This document shows positions 18,183 through 27,488 of a DNA stretch of 64,000 bases, piece by piece. The DNA is from Chryseobacterium sp. LAM-KRS1 (GTDB taxonomy: Bacteria; Bacteroidota; Bacteroidia; Flavobacteriales; Weeksellaceae): contig NZ_JAAOIZ010000001.1 in the NCBI RefSeq assembly GCF_013184525.1, forward strand, positions 372,001-436,000. Direction: 5' to 3'. The notes beneath the pieces were generated by a model. The model saw only the letters and a list, made by a program, of their open reading frames with translations. It searched no databases and had not been told where the DNA came from. Both the position numbers and the translations under genes were made by a program. Position 1 is the first letter of the stretch. Every line of letters begins with the position of its first letter.

Positions 18183-19490
18183 TTAATACGCTATCTCCAT
18201 TTTGACTTTTTTTCCTTTAAGCTTTTCATTGGATAATTTCTTTAACAATGAACTCACTTTCTTCCTGGAAACGGCAACATATGATGTTGTGTCTTTCACT
18301 TCAATCAGCCCGATATCCTCCTTTTGTAATTCCCCTTTTTTAATGAGATAACCCACAATATCTACTTTATTAACTTTGTCTTTCTTACCTGCACTGATAT
18401 AAATTGTTTGAAAAAGTGTCTTTTCAGGAGCTTTATCGTATCCTGAAACACTTTCTTCAGGCGTATTATTTTTGATAAAAGGAAAATTTTCTTCCTCTGT
18501 CATGATAAGGTAAACAAAACCTTTAGCATTCATCCTCGCGGTACGTCCGTTTCTGTGAATGAAAGCATCTTCTTTGGGAGGTAGTTGATAATGAACAATA
18601 GACTCTACTTCAGGTATATCAAGTCCCCGGGCGGCAAGGTCGGTTGTGATTAGGATTCTTGCAGAGTCATTTCTGAATTTCAGTAAAGCCCGTTCTCTTT
18701 CGTCCTGTTCCATACCCCCGTGGAATGTTTCCCTGTCAATTCCCATTTGATGAAGAAGCTCGGAAATACGGTCTACTGCGTCACGGTGATTACAGAAAAT
18801 CAGCGTTCTTTTATTCCCGATTTTACAAACAAGATTGAAAAGTGTATCCAGCTTTTCTTCCGGAATTGTCATTACTTTTCTCAGTTGTAAATCAGGTTTT
18901 ATATCGTTTTCTTTAAGGAAACTGATTACTTTTTCATCTTTCAGCCCGGTAAATGAAGGGATTTCATCCATGGCAGTTGCAGAAGTTAAAATTCTTTGGG
19001 ATAACCCTTTTAAAGAATTAGAAATAAATTCCATATCATCATGAAAGCCTAGCTCTAATGCTTTATCAAACTCATCAAGAACCAATGTCTTAATTGTCTT
19101 AGGATCAAAATTATTGTTTCTCAGATGGTAAACAACTCTTCCCGGTGTTCCAATCAATACGGCAGGAGCTTCAATTAAATTATTAACCTCAATCTTTTTA
19201 TCATGGCCGCCATAGCAAACGGAAACCTTAAAATCCGTTCCCATTGACTTGAACACCTGCTCAATTTGTAGAGCCAATTCTCTGGCCGGAACTAATATCA
19301 ATGCCTGGACTCCTTGAACGTCTTTTTTCAGATTTCTTAAAACTGGAAATAAAAAAGCAAGCGTCTTCCCTGATCCGGTAGGAGAGAGCAATACAATATC
19401 CGTATTGTTTTCAGAAGTTTTATAAGTAGATTTCTGCATCTGATTCATATCCTGAATTTGCAGTTTTTGATAAATTGATTGTAGTTCCAT
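18183..19490 (-). CDS. DbpA-like DEAD-box RNA helicase
   Basis: The 435-residue protein has the two RecA-like domains of DEAD-box helicases: Walker A SPTGSGKT (about residues 36-43), PARELA, GTPGR, SAT, TTDLAARGLD and HRNGRTAR. Motif II reads DEFD (139-142) instead of DEAD, and motif VI has HRNGRTAR instead of the usual HRIGRTGR. The last 75 residues (from TIYISAGKKDKVNK) match the DbpA RNA-binding domain, which in E. coli targets hairpin 92 of 23S rRNA during ribosome assembly. The function is thus probably large-subunit assembly. It is convergent with the protease gene and divergent from rpsA. Confidence 0.9.
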   Translation of the reverse strand: MELQSIYQKLQIQDMNQMQKSTYKTSENNTDIVLLSPTGSGKTLAFLFPVLRNLKKDVQGVQALILVPARELALQIEQVFKSMGTDFKVSVCYGGHDKKIEVNNLIEAPAVLIGTPGRVVYHLRNNNFDPKTIKTLVLDEFDKALELGFHDDMEFISNSLKGLSQRILTSATAMDEIPSFTGLKDEKVISFLKENDIKPDLQLRKVMTIPEEKLDTLFNLVCKIGNKRTLIFCNHRDAVDRISELLHQMGIDRETFHGGMEQDERERALLKFRNDSARILITTDLAARGLDIPEVESIVHYQLPPKEDAFIHRNGRTARMNAKGFVYLIMTEEENFPFIKNNTPEESVSGYDKAPEKTLFQTIYISAGKKDKVNKVDIVGYLIKKGELQKEDIGLIEVKDTTSYVAVSRKKVSSLLKKLSNEKLKGKKVKMEIAY

Positions 19491-19643
19491 TGGGCAAAGA
19501 TAGTGAAAATAGGTGGCTAGGAATTTAGAGTCTTAAGTTGTAAGTTGTTATAAAGATTGTTGGTGAAGATGTATTTTAATCTTTTAATGATTTTAATTTT
19601 GACAATCAGGCATTTAGGTGTGACGTCTCTGCGGATTAAAATA

Positions 19644-19674
19644 TTGTTTATATTAAATAATATTCGTATATTTG
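19644..19674 (+). promoter_or_regulatory. rpsA promoter
   Basis: TTG (19644-19646), a 20-nt spacer and TATATTTG (19667-19674) match the Bacteroidota consensus well. The start point is near 19681, leaving a leader of about 115 nt before rpsA. Confidence 0.8.
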
Positions 19675-19694
19675 CACCCACTTTTTGTGGTCAA

Positions 19695-19762
19695 GGTTTG
19701 AAGAGGTAAATTATTAAAAATTAATTACTTCCGTATTTTTTAAATCCACATTTATTCAAACC
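19695..19762 (+). promoter_or_regulatory. Foldable 5' leader of rpsA
   Basis: GGTTTGAA (19695-19702) can pair with TTCAAACC (19755-19762), and after a 4-nt bulge TAAAT (19707-19711) can pair with ATTTA (19750-19754), a 13-bp stem in the untranslated leader. S1 represses its own mRNA in E. coli, so this is a candidate site for the same, though unproven here. Confidence 0.4.
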
Positions 19763-19796
19763 GTTAAAAAAGAAGGAATACAAATTTTATTAGAAA

Positions 19797-21593
19797 ATGT
19801 CAAAAGAGACAAATTCAGCAGAGGTTTTATTAAACCAAAACGTAGCACCAGAACAATTTGATTGGGATTCATTCGAATCAGGTCTTGATGCAGATGCGAG
19901 AAAAGAAAAAAGTGATTTAGAAGAAATCTACAACGGATCTTTAAACAGCTTAAATGATAACGACGTTTTAGTTGGTAGAGTTGTAAGATTAACTGATAAA
20001 GAAGCTATCGTAGACATCAACTTCAAATCAGAAGGTGTTATTTCTCTTAACGAATTCCGTTACAACCAAGGATTACAAGTAGGTGATGAGGTAGAAGTAA
20101 TGGTTGACAGAAGAGAAGACAAAACTGGACAATTACAATTATCTCACAGAAAAGCAAGAACGCTTAAAGCTTGGGATAGAGTAAACGAACTTCACGAAAC
20201 TGGAGAAATCGTTAACGGTTTTGTGAAATCTAGAACTAAAGGAGGTATGATCGTTGACGTACACGGAATCGAAGCATTCTTACCAGGTTCTCAAATTGAT
20301 GTTAAGCCAATTAAAGATTACGATCAGTTCGTAGGTAAAACTATGGAGTTCAAAGTTGTGAAAATCAACCCTGAATTCAAAAACGTAGTAGTATCTCACA
20401 AAGCATTGATCGAAGCAGATATCGAAGGTCAGAAAAAAGAAATCATCGCTCAGCTTGAAAAAGGACAAGTTCTTGAAGGAACTGTTAAGAACATTACTTC
20501 TTACGGTGTATTCATTGACTTAGGAGGTGTAGATGGATTGATCCACATTACAGACCTTTCTTGGTCTAGAGTGAACCACCCATCTGAAATCTTAGAAGAT
20601 GGACAAACTGTAAAAGTTGTTATCCTTGATTTCGATGATGAGAAAACAAGAATCCAGTTAGGTATGAAGCAATTAGAAGCTCATCCTTGGGATGCTCTTT
20701 CTGCTGACCTGAAAGTTGGAGATAAAGTAAAAGGAAAAGTAGTAGTTCTTGCTGACTATGGTGCATTCGTAGAAATCGCTCCAGGTGTAGAAGGATTGAT
20801 CCACGTTTCTGAAATGTCTTGGTCTACTCACTTGAGATCTGCTGGTGATTTTGTAAAAGTAGGTGACGAAGTTGAAGCTGAAGTACTTACTTTAGATAGA
20901 GAAGATAGAAAAATCTCTCTAGGTATGAAACAATTATCTAAAGATCCTTGGGAAAATATCGAAGCTAAATATCCTGTTGGATCTCAGCATGTAGGAACTG
21001 TAAGAAACTTCACAAACTTTGGTGTATTCGTAGAGTTGGAAGAAGGTATCGACGGTCTAATCTACATTTCTGATCTTTCTTGGACTAAGAAAATCAAGCA
21101 TCCATCTGAATTCTGCGCTGTAGGAGACAAATTAGATGTTATCGTATTGGAATTAGATATCCAGGCAAGAAGATTATCTTTAGGTCACAAGCAATTGACT
21201 GAAAACCCTTGGGATAAATTCGAAACTAAATATGCTGAAGGAACTATCCACGCTGGTAAAGCTGTAGAAGTACACGATAAAGGTGCTTCTGTACAATTCG
21301 AAGATGCTGAGGTTGAAGCATTCTGCCCTTCAAGATTATTAGAGAAAGAAGATGGATCTAAAATCAAAAAAGGTGAAGATGCTGAGTTCAAAGTAATCGA
21401 ATTCAACAAGGAGTTCAAGAGAGTAGTAGTATCTCACACAGGTATCTTCAGAGATGAGGAAAAGAAAAATGTAAAAGAATCTAACAACAGATCTAATACT
21501 TCTTCTTCATCTTCTTCAAACGAAGAAAGATCTACATTGGGAGATATTGATGCATTAGCAGAATTAAAAAGAAAAATGGAAGAAGGTAAATAA
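19797..21593 (+). CDS. rpsA: 30S ribosomal protein S1
   Basis: The 598-residue protein has six S1 RNA-binding repeats starting near residues 55, 140, 225, 310, 395 and 485; repeats 3 to 5 are the most regular (GTVKNITSYGVFIDLGG, GKVVVLADYGAFVEI, GTVRNFTNFGVFVELE). S1 holds mRNA on the small subunit, which matters in Bacteroidota because their genes lack Shine-Dalgarno sites. The C-terminus is a low-complexity serine and lysine tail. Codon use is much more restricted than in the neighbours (AGA, GGA and TCT preferred), as expected of a highly expressed gene. Confidence 0.96.
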   Translation: MSKETNSAEVLLNQNVAPEQFDWDSFESGLDADARKEKSDLEEIYNGSLNSLNDNDVLVGRVVRLTDKEAIVDINFKSEGVISLNEFRYNQGLQVGDEVEVMVDRREDKTGQLQLSHRKARTLKAWDRVNELHETGEIVNGFVKSRTKGGMIVDVHGIEAFLPGSQIDVKPIKDYDQFVGKTMEFKVVKINPEFKNVVVSHKALIEADIEGQKKEIIAQLEKGQVLEGTVKNITSYGVFIDLGGVDGLIHITDLSWSRVNHPSEILEDGQTVKVVILDFDDEKTRIQLGMKQLEAHPWDALSADLKVGDKVKGKVVVLADYGAFVEIAPGVEGLIHVSEMSWSTHLRSAGDFVKVGDEVEAEVLTLDREDRKISLGMKQLSKDPWENIEAKYPVGSQHVGTVRNFTNFGVFVELEEGIDGLIYISDLSWTKKIKHPSEFCAVGDKLDVIVLELDIQARRLSLGHKQLTENPWDKFETKYAEGTIHAGKAVEVHDKGASVQFEDAEVEAFCPSRLLEKEDGSKIKKGEDAEFKVIEFNKEFKRVVVSHTGIFRDEEKKNVKESNNRSNTSSSSSSNEERSTLGDIDALAELKRKMEEGK

Positions 21594-21615
21594 TCCTTAA
21601 CCATTTATGAATATG

Positions 21616-21643
21616 AAGCCACTCGTAAGAGTGGCTTTTTTTA
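21616..21643 (+). terminator. rpsA terminator
   Basis: A perfect 9-bp stem (AAGCCACTC with GAGTGGCTT) around a GTAA tetraloop is followed by a T run. Confidence 0.9.
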
Positions 21644-22010
21644 TTTCTTATTATGGCCTTTTTAATAAAAATACCATGCTGTTTTATAGAATTCAAGTAT
21701 AAGAAATGAATTATGTAAATGTTTAAAATTGAGTTGACTGAAGGAAAATTAATTATGCTTTTATTTTTATGTAATAAAATTAAATAAAATGATTTTTGAT
21801 TGGTAAATATTTGTAAATTAGCGGCTTTATTAATGTATATGAAAAATATAACCCGATCCATTTTGTTTACTGTATCCGCAGTATTTGATCTTTGTTCGTT
21901 TTCTTAATATTAATATATAAGGAAAGGTTAAGTAAAATTATGTTTCACAAAAGTAAGATCAGGAAATATAAAGTCTAATAAATTTCAATATTAAAAATTG
22001 TTCAGTATAA
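21644..22010 (+). other. AT-rich region upstream of the M36 protease
   Basis: This gene-poor stretch holds a promoter-like TAAATTAG (21814-21821) and, 18 nt later, a 22-codon reading frame described separately. A second short frame (ATG at 21940, 12 codons) is too small to judge. No repeat or RNA gene is recognisable. Confidence 0.45.
21839..21907 (+). CDS. Possible 22-residue leader peptide or gene remnant
   Basis: A short frame encodes a peptide starting MKNITRSILFTVSAVF, which reads like the start of a signal peptide, and stops after 22 codons. A TAnnTTAG element lies 18 nt before its ATG, so it could be translated. It may be an upstream frame in the leader of the M36 protease mRNA, or the remnant of a lost secreted protein. 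Nothing more can be supported. Confidence 0.25.
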   Translation: MKNITRSILFTVSAVFDLCSFS

Positions 22011-24620
22011 ATGAAAAGAATAAAACTACCTCTTATGGTTGCTGCTTTCGCAGTTATTCCATCTTTACAATTATTTTCACAGGAAAATACTCAGATTATC
22101 AAAGACTATATTTCTCAGAATAAGATCAGAGAATATAAAAAGTCCGATCTCACTAATTTTGTTATTGATAATACGGATGCATCGAAGTCATTAAATGGTG
22201 ATGTTATAAAATTTCAACAGACTTATAATGGAATTCCTGTATACAGTTCCGGAGGAACTGCGTTAATTAAAGATCGTAAGATCGTTTATTACACGGATAA
22301 TTTTGTGAAAAATTATACAGAATCTACTCCCGTTTCTGTACAAATCACTAAAACAGCAGCTCTTCAGAAGATAGCAAATGAACTTGGAAACATTGAGATT
22401 GCTGATTTTTCAATTCTTGGATTTTTTGAAAAAAGCTTAAATAATACAAAATCAGCTAAACAAAGGTTAGTGTATGCAAATACGTCTACTGGAGATCTGC
22501 GTTTAGCCTATGAGTTTATTATGATGGAGCCAAAGTCTTCCAATTACTGGAATATTCTGGTAGATGCCAATGATGGAAAAATTATAGAAAAGAATAACTT
22601 AACTTTATCTTGTAATTTTAAACCGGATTCTTATGCTTCAGATGGATTAGCCATAGAGAATAATAATACATTTGTTGGTCCTGAGAAAGGCTATCAGCAA
22701 AGTTTGCTTTTGTTGGCTGATCCTGCAAGCTATAATATATTTCCAACGCCACTGGAAGCGCCTACATTCGGATCAAGATCTGTAGTTTCTAATCCATGGA
22801 TGTTGACTTCCTCTCCAGAAGGATGGCATTCGGATGGTACAACTCATTACACCAATACAAGAGGAAATAATGTGTATGCTTACGAAGATACAGCCAATAC
22901 AAATAACCCTGGATTTTCGCCTGATGGAGGGGCTTCAAGAAATTTTAATTTTCCTTTTAGTATCAATGGGACTCCTGCAGCGAATCAAAGTGCAGCAATT
23001 ACCAATCTATTTTATATTAATAATAGAGTGCATGATGTATTCTATAAATTTGGATTTACAGAATCTGCAAGAAATTTCCAGCAAAATAATTTTGGACTTG
23101 GCGGATTAGACGATGATTCAGTTTATGCAGAAGCGCAAGATGGCGGAGGTACTAATAACGCTAACTTTTCCAGTCCTCCGGATAATTACAATGGGAGAAT
23201 GCAGATGTATTTATGGTCGACTAGAAATAGACTTTTCTTCTATAATACACCTAGTACAGCGGTAGCCCGCCAACCCGCTGCTGGTGTTGCTGAATTCGGG
23301 AATGCACTAAACCCTACTGGAGTTACTGGAAATGTACAATTATCATCCGTATTAGATGGATGTACTGCATTACCAGCAGGTTCACTTACAGGGAAGATTG
23401 GTTTGGTTGAGCGTGGAACCTGTGCTTTCGTGATCAAAACAAAGAATTTACAGAATGCAGGAGCTACTGCTGCCATTATCTATAATAATTCTGCGAATGG
23501 ATCAACCATAGGAAATATGTCAGGAACTGATGCGACAGTTACTATTCCATCTGTATTAATTAGTAATGCAGAGGGAGAATATATTAAAACCCAACTTTCA
23601 GCTGCTACAACGGTAAATGTTACTTTGAAGAATGATCCTGCAACCAGCGTTACACCAGATGGGAGCTTTGATAATGGAATCGTAACACACGAATACGGTC
23701 ATGGAATTTCTAACAGATTAACGGGAACCGGATATGGATGTCTGAATTCTTCATCTGATAAAGAACAAATGGGTGAAGGATGGTCGGATTTCTTTGCCTT
23801 AATGCTTACCAATAAAATAGGAGATAATGCTTCTGTTCCTAGAGGAATGGCAACATATGCTGCAGGACAGCTTCCGGATGGGGATGGAATCCGCCCTGCA
23901 AAATATTCTCCTGACTTCACGATCAACGATTATACCTATGGAGATACCAATGGAATGGAATATACGAATCAAAGTGGAAATATAGTTCCTGATGTGCATT
24001 CAATCGGATTTGTATGGGCTACGATGTTATGGGATCTGCATTGGCAGTATGTAGCAAAATATGGTTATTCTGCCGATGTTACTGCTAATACAACCAATGG
24101 TAGTTCAAGAATATTACAACTTGTTACCGATGCATTAAAACTTCAGGTTTGTAATCCAACATTTATTGATGGAAGAAATGCGATATTAGCTGCAGAACAG
24201 GCAACTACCGGAGGAGTAGATAAATGTATGATATGGAGAACTTTTGCAAAAAGAGGTTTGGGAGTGAATGCAAGTGCAGGAGTTAAAACAAATATCAATG
24301 ATCAGATTCAGGATTTCACAATTCCTGATGAATGTCCGTTATTGGCTACTGATGAGGTGAAATCTGTAAAAAATACCTCAATTTCTATCTATCCTAACCC
24401 TGCTAAAAATGAATTTTTCATCAATTTCCCAAGCAATACAATGGGTAAAGTAAGTGTGGAAATTTATGATATGTCTGGAAAGCTTGTTTCTTCTGAAGAT
24501 AAAATTTCTCCGGATGCTAAAAAAGCTATTTCTACAGATCGCTTGATCAACGGAACTTATATGGTAAAAGTAAAAGGCCTTGGCTTTGAAGCTGCATCTA
24601 AAGTAATCGTTAAAAAATAA
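22011..24620 (+). CDS. Fungalysin (M36) metalloprotease with PA domain and T9SS type A sorting domain
   Basis: The 869-residue protein has a signal peptide (about 1-23, ending LFSQ), an FTP-type inhibitory propeptide (about 25-200), and an M36 catalytic domain with the zinc motif HEYGH (His560, Glu561) and the downstream glutamate in GEGWSDFFALML. A PA domain (about 435-530; GKIGLVERGTCAF) is inserted before the active site, and a type A sorting domain closes the protein (about 790-869; IYPNPAKNEFF, NGTYMVKV). It should be secreted by the type IX system and activated by removal of the propeptide. Its terminator follows closely. Confidence 0.94.
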   Translation: MKRIKLPLMVAAFAVIPSLQLFSQENTQIIKDYISQNKIREYKKSDLTNFVIDNTDASKSLNGDVIKFQQTYNGIPVYSSGGTALIKDRKIVYYTDNFVKNYTESTPVSVQITKTAALQKIANELGNIEIADFSILGFFEKSLNNTKSAKQRLVYANTSTGDLRLAYEFIMMEPKSSNYWNILVDANDGKIIEKNNLTLSCNFKPDSYASDGLAIENNNTFVGPEKGYQQSLLLLADPASYNIFPTPLEAPTFGSRSVVSNPWMLTSSPEGWHSDGTTHYTNTRGNNVYAYEDTANTNNPGFSPDGGASRNFNFPFSINGTPAANQSAAITNLFYINNRVHDVFYKFGFTESARNFQQNNFGLGGLDDDSVYAEAQDGGGTNNANFSSPPDNYNGRMQMYLWSTRNRLFFYNTPSTAVARQPAAGVAEFGNALNPTGVTGNVQLSSVLDGCTALPAGSLTGKIGLVERGTCAFVIKTKNLQNAGATAAIIYNNSANGSTIGNMSGTDATVTIPSVLISNAEGEYIKTQLSAATTVNVTLKNDPATSVTPDGSFDNGIVTHEYGHGISNRLTGTGYGCLNSSSDKEQMGEGWSDFFALMLTNKIGDNASVPRGMATYAAGQLPDGDGIRPAKYSPDFTINDYTYGDTNGMEYTNQSGNIVPDVHSIGFVWATMLWDLHWQYVAKYGYSADVTANTTNGSSRILQLVTDALKLQVCNPTFIDGRNAILAAEQATTGGVDKCMIWRTFAKRGLGVNASAGVKTNINDQIQDFTIPDECPLLATDEVKSVKNTSISIYPNPAKNEFFINFPSNTMGKVSVEIYDMSGKLVSSEDKISPDAKKAISTDRLINGTYMVKVKGLGFEAASKVIVKK

Positions 24621-24641
24621 GCTGTTTTTTTATTCAGTTTC

Positions 24642-24674
24642 AATCACCCCGGGTTTTCCCTGGGGTGATTTTAT
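24642..24674 (+). terminator. Terminator after the M36 protease gene
   Basis: A GC-rich hairpin (AATCACCCC with GGGGTGATT, inner GGG/CCC around TTTT) is followed by a T-rich run. Confidence 0.9.
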
Positions 24675-24720
24675 TTATCTATAAGCTTTTTACCTCCTGG
24701 TGAATTAAATTATTATATTG

Positions 24721-24728
24721 TACCTTTG
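24721..24728 (+). promoter_or_regulatory. Promoter -7 element of the EamA gene
   Basis: TACCTTTG fits TAnnTTTG exactly and is followed by C. It covers an in-frame TTG at 24726, so that codon cannot be the translation start. Confidence 0.65.
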
Positions 24729-24746
24729 CAGGCTGTTAAAAAGATT

Positions 24747-25730
24747 ATGAAGAAGAAAAATTTATTGAAAGGCGTATTGCTAGTGGGTATTGGTGCAAGT
24801 GTTTATGGAATGTTGGCTACATTTGTTAAAATGTCTTATCATGATGGGTATACCACATCCGAAGTAACCACTGCTCAGTTTGTATTAGGATTAGTAGGAC
24901 TTCTGATCCTGAACTTTATCCAGACTTTAACATCAAAAACAAAATTATCATCACCAAGCCGAAAAGAAGTTAGGATGCTGATGCTGGCAGGTACTTCACT
25001 GGGTTGTACAAGTTTATTTTACTATATCGCAGTTCAATATATCAATGTTTCAATAGCGATTGTTTTGTTAATGCAGTCTGTATGGTTTAGTGTGGTTGTA
25101 GAAAGTTTCTTGACCAGAAAATTTCCCAACGTGAGGAAAGTGGTCGCTACAATTATTGTACTAGTAGGAACTGTATTGGCTACGAATCTTATTAATGTGG
25201 ATATAGAATTAGACTGGCATGGTGTTTTTTGGGGATTAATGGCAGCGGCTTCCTATACTCTGACGATGTTCACCTCTAATACATTGGCTACACATTTACC
25301 CGTCCTACGTAAGAGTATGGTAATGCTTTCAGGAGGATCTATTGTTATTCTGGCATTCCTTTTCTTTGCTCAGATCGGGCCCCTCTATTTTGATGGTCTT
25401 AAATCAATTTATTTGAATTTTACCGACAATACCCAACATATTCATTCTTTTGATTATTCTATATTCTGGACCTATGGCTTTGTTCTTGCTGTTTTTGGAA
25501 CTATCATTCCACCCATTTTATTTAATTTGGGATTTCCAAATACAGGATTGGGCTTGGGAAGCATTATTTCATCACTGGAACTTCCGGTTTCTGTGACAAT
25601 GGCTTTTGTTTTGTTGGGTGAAAAAGTAATTTTAGTTCAATGGGCAGGGATTGCATTAATCCTTTTTGCTATTGTACTTATGAATTTGCCGGCAAAAAAA
25701 GAATTGCAAGTTGCTGAACAACTGTCCTGA
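24747..25730 (+). CDS. EamA/DMT family transporter
   Basis: The protein is 327 residues from the ATG before KKKNLLK. It has ten predicted membrane helices arranged as two EamA repeats of five helices; the second ends with a SLELPVSVTMAFVLLGEK segment typical of the family. Relatives export amino acids, nucleosides or other metabolites, but the substrate cannot be read from sequence. The ATG at 24747 is chosen because the upstream in-frame TTG lies inside the promoter. A terminator follows at 25760. Confidence 0.9.
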   Translation: MKKKNLLKGVLLVGIGASVYGMLATFVKMSYHDGYTTSEVTTAQFVLGLVGLLILNFIQTLTSKTKLSSPSRKEVRMLMLAGTSLGCTSLFYYIAVQYINVSIAIVLLMQSVWFSVVVESFLTRKFPNVRKVVATIIVLVGTVLATNLINVDIELDWHGVFWGLMAAASYTLTMFTSNTLATHLPVLRKSMVMLSGGSIVILAFLFFAQIGPLYFDGLKSIYLNFTDNTQHIHSFDYSIFWTYGFVLAVFGTIIPPILFNLGFPNTGLGLGSIISSLELPVSVTMAFVLLGEKVILVQWAGIALILFAIVLMNLPAKKELQVAEQLS

Positions 25731-25759
25731 AAAGATAATTAAGTTGAAAATAATAAGTA

Positions 25760-25787
25760 AAACCGTTTCTTTTGGAACGGTTTTTTT
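25760..25787 (+). terminator. Terminator after the EamA gene
   Basis: An 8-bp stem (AAACCGTT with AACGGTTT) around an 8-nt loop is followed by a T run. Confidence 0.85.
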
Positions 25788-25812
25788 AATTTTAATCTAT
25801 AAATAAGAATTC

Positions 25813-26808
25813 ATGAAATATTTTAAAAAAAGCATTATGATTTTAATGCTATCTATGATACCATTTTTATTATTTTCCCAGATAAAATCGTTAGATGCCA
25901 TGCTTACGAACTATCAATATCCTTTTGAAGTTCATTTTATTGATTTGAATACTCAGAATCAGCATCTGAAAATGGCCTATATGGATGTAAAGCCTAAAGA
26001 ACCCAATGGAAAAGTAATCATGCTTCTTCACGGGAAAAACTTTAACGGAGCGTATTGGGAACAAACGGCGAAAGATCTTTCAGCTAAAGGTTTCAGGGTT
26101 ATTATACCCGATCAGATAGGATTTGGTAAATCTTCCAAGCCTCAGTGTTATCAATTTTCTTTTTCGCAATTAGCAGACAATACAAAAAAAATACTGGATG
26201 AATTAAAGATTGATAAAGCAATTGTTCTGGGGCATTCTATGGGAGGAATGCTGGCAACCCGTTTTACATTACTTTACCCTGAGAGGGTTCAAAAGCTTGT
26301 CCTTGAAAACCCGATTGGCCTGGAAGATTATAAGACCTTTGCTTCATACCAGACTATTGATCAGGCATATCAGTCGGAGCTTAAAAATACAGCTGAAACC
26401 TATAAAAATTATCAGCTAAAATTCTATTATGATAATCAATGGAAGAAAGAATATCAACCCTGGCTGGATCTTATTGCTGGTTGGACTTTACATAAAGAAT
26501 ATCCGCTTGTGGCATGGGATGCTGCTCTCACATCCGATATGATTTATAATCAACCGGTTTGTTATGAATTTAAGAATATTAAAACTCCAACCTTGCTTAT
26601 AATCGGAACAAGGGACAGAACTGCAATAGGAAAGGATAGGGCACCTAAAGAGCTTCAATCCAGGATGGGGCAATATCAGGAACTGGGAAAAAAGACACAA
26701 CAGCAGATACCTGGTTCCAGATTAACGGAAATCGATAATGTAGGGCATCTTCCCCATATTGAAGTTTATCCCCGATTTTTTGAAGCCTTATATGAGTTTA
26801 TAAGGTAA
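25813..26808 (+). CDS. Secreted alpha/beta hydrolase
   Basis: The 331-residue protein has a signal peptide (about residues 1-23, ending LLFSQ) and an alpha/beta hydrolase fold: HGKNFNG (oxyanion region), the nucleophile elbow GHSMGG with Ser142, a late acid in GTRDRTA, and the histidine in NVGHLPHIE. The catalytic triad is complete. Relatives include esterases, epoxide hydrolases and haloalkane dehalogenases; reading cannot tell which. It is likely periplasmic, as no T9SS domain is present. It is a single gene between two terminator-bounded neighbours. Confidence 0.9.
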   Translation: MKYFKKSIMILMLSMIPFLLFSQIKSLDAMLTNYQYPFEVHFIDLNTQNQHLKMAYMDVKPKEPNGKVIMLLHGKNFNGAYWEQTAKDLSAKGFRVIIPDQIGFGKSSKPQCYQFSFSQLADNTKKILDELKIDKAIVLGHSMGGMLATRFTLLYPERVQKLVLENPIGLEDYKTFASYQTIDQAYQSELKNTAETYKNYQLKFYYDNQWKKEYQPWLDLIAGWTLHKEYPLVAWDAALTSDMIYNQPVCYEFKNIKTPTLLIIGTRDRTAIGKDRAPKELQSRMGQYQELGKKTQQQIPGSRLTEIDNVGHLPHIEVYPRFFEALYEFIR

Positions 26809-26954
26809 AACATGAACTCTTGAAATTAGCCTGTTCATAACGAAAATGAAAACAGTGGAGGATTTAGAATTTTGACTTTAAAAGCTTTTCTTGCCATATG
26901 TATAGTTTTCCATGAAATAAATTGTATAAAATTGTATTACCAATACACGGATTT

Positions 26955-27398
26955 ATGGAAAATTATACCAATACAACAGAAGTAATAACTACACCTGAAA
27001 AGGCATATGAAGCTTTGACCCGGAAAATTCCTTTATGGTGGTCAGAAATGTTTAACGGATCTTCCCGGGAACCCGATGATGTATTTACTATAAAATTTGG
27101 TGACAATATTCACAAGACATTTCGGGTAAAGGAAGCTGTGCCTGAATCAAGAATTGTATGGTATGTTGTGGATTCTCTGATCGGTCTTCCAGAGCTGAAA
27201 AATCAAACAGAATGGATTGGAACGACTATCGTTTGGGAAATTGAAAAAAATGAAAATGGAATTCTGCTGAAACTTACGCATCGGGGTTTGCATCCTGATG
27301 TCGAATGTTATCATATATGTTCCAATGGCTGGGTGCAATTTATCAATAGTTTGAAACTATTTCTTGAAACAGGAACGGGAAGTCCGTTTACAGGATAG
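26955..27398 (+). CDS. SRPBCC (START/AHSA1-like) domain protein
   Basis: The 147-residue protein starts at the ATG before ENYTNTT; an in-frame TTG at 26922 is less likely. It has the single-domain SRPBCC pattern of a large ligand cavity: the early ITTPEKAYEALT strand and helix, WWSEMF, RIVWYVVDS, a WEIEKNENG strand, and a long C-terminal helix with NGWVQFINSLKLFLETG. Such proteins bind hydrophobic ligands or act as chaperone cofactors. The ligand is not evident. Confidence 0.85.
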   Translation: MENYTNTTEVITTPEKAYEALTRKIPLWWSEMFNGSSREPDDVFTIKFGDNIHKTFRVKEAVPESRIVWYVVDSLIGLPELKNQTEWIGTTIVWEIEKNENGILLKLTHRGLHPDVECYHICSNGWVQFINSLKLFLETGTGSPFTG

Positions 27399-27429
27399 CA
27401 TCAGAGTCATATAAAACAACTTATATATC

Positions 27430-27464
27430 AAAAAAAAAAGCTGCTTACATTGAGTAAACAGCTT
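27430..27464 (-). terminator. rplS terminator
   Basis: AAGCTG and CAGCTT pair, with an inner TTAC/GTAA stem; on the minus strand a run of ten T follows. It ends the rplS transcript. Confidence 0.85.
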
Positions 27465-27488
27465 CTTTTGTATGTATTGTTGTCTGAA

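Noticed and set aside
24726..24728. TTG at 24726 as the start of the EamA gene
   Set aside because: It lies inside the -7 element TACCTTTG.
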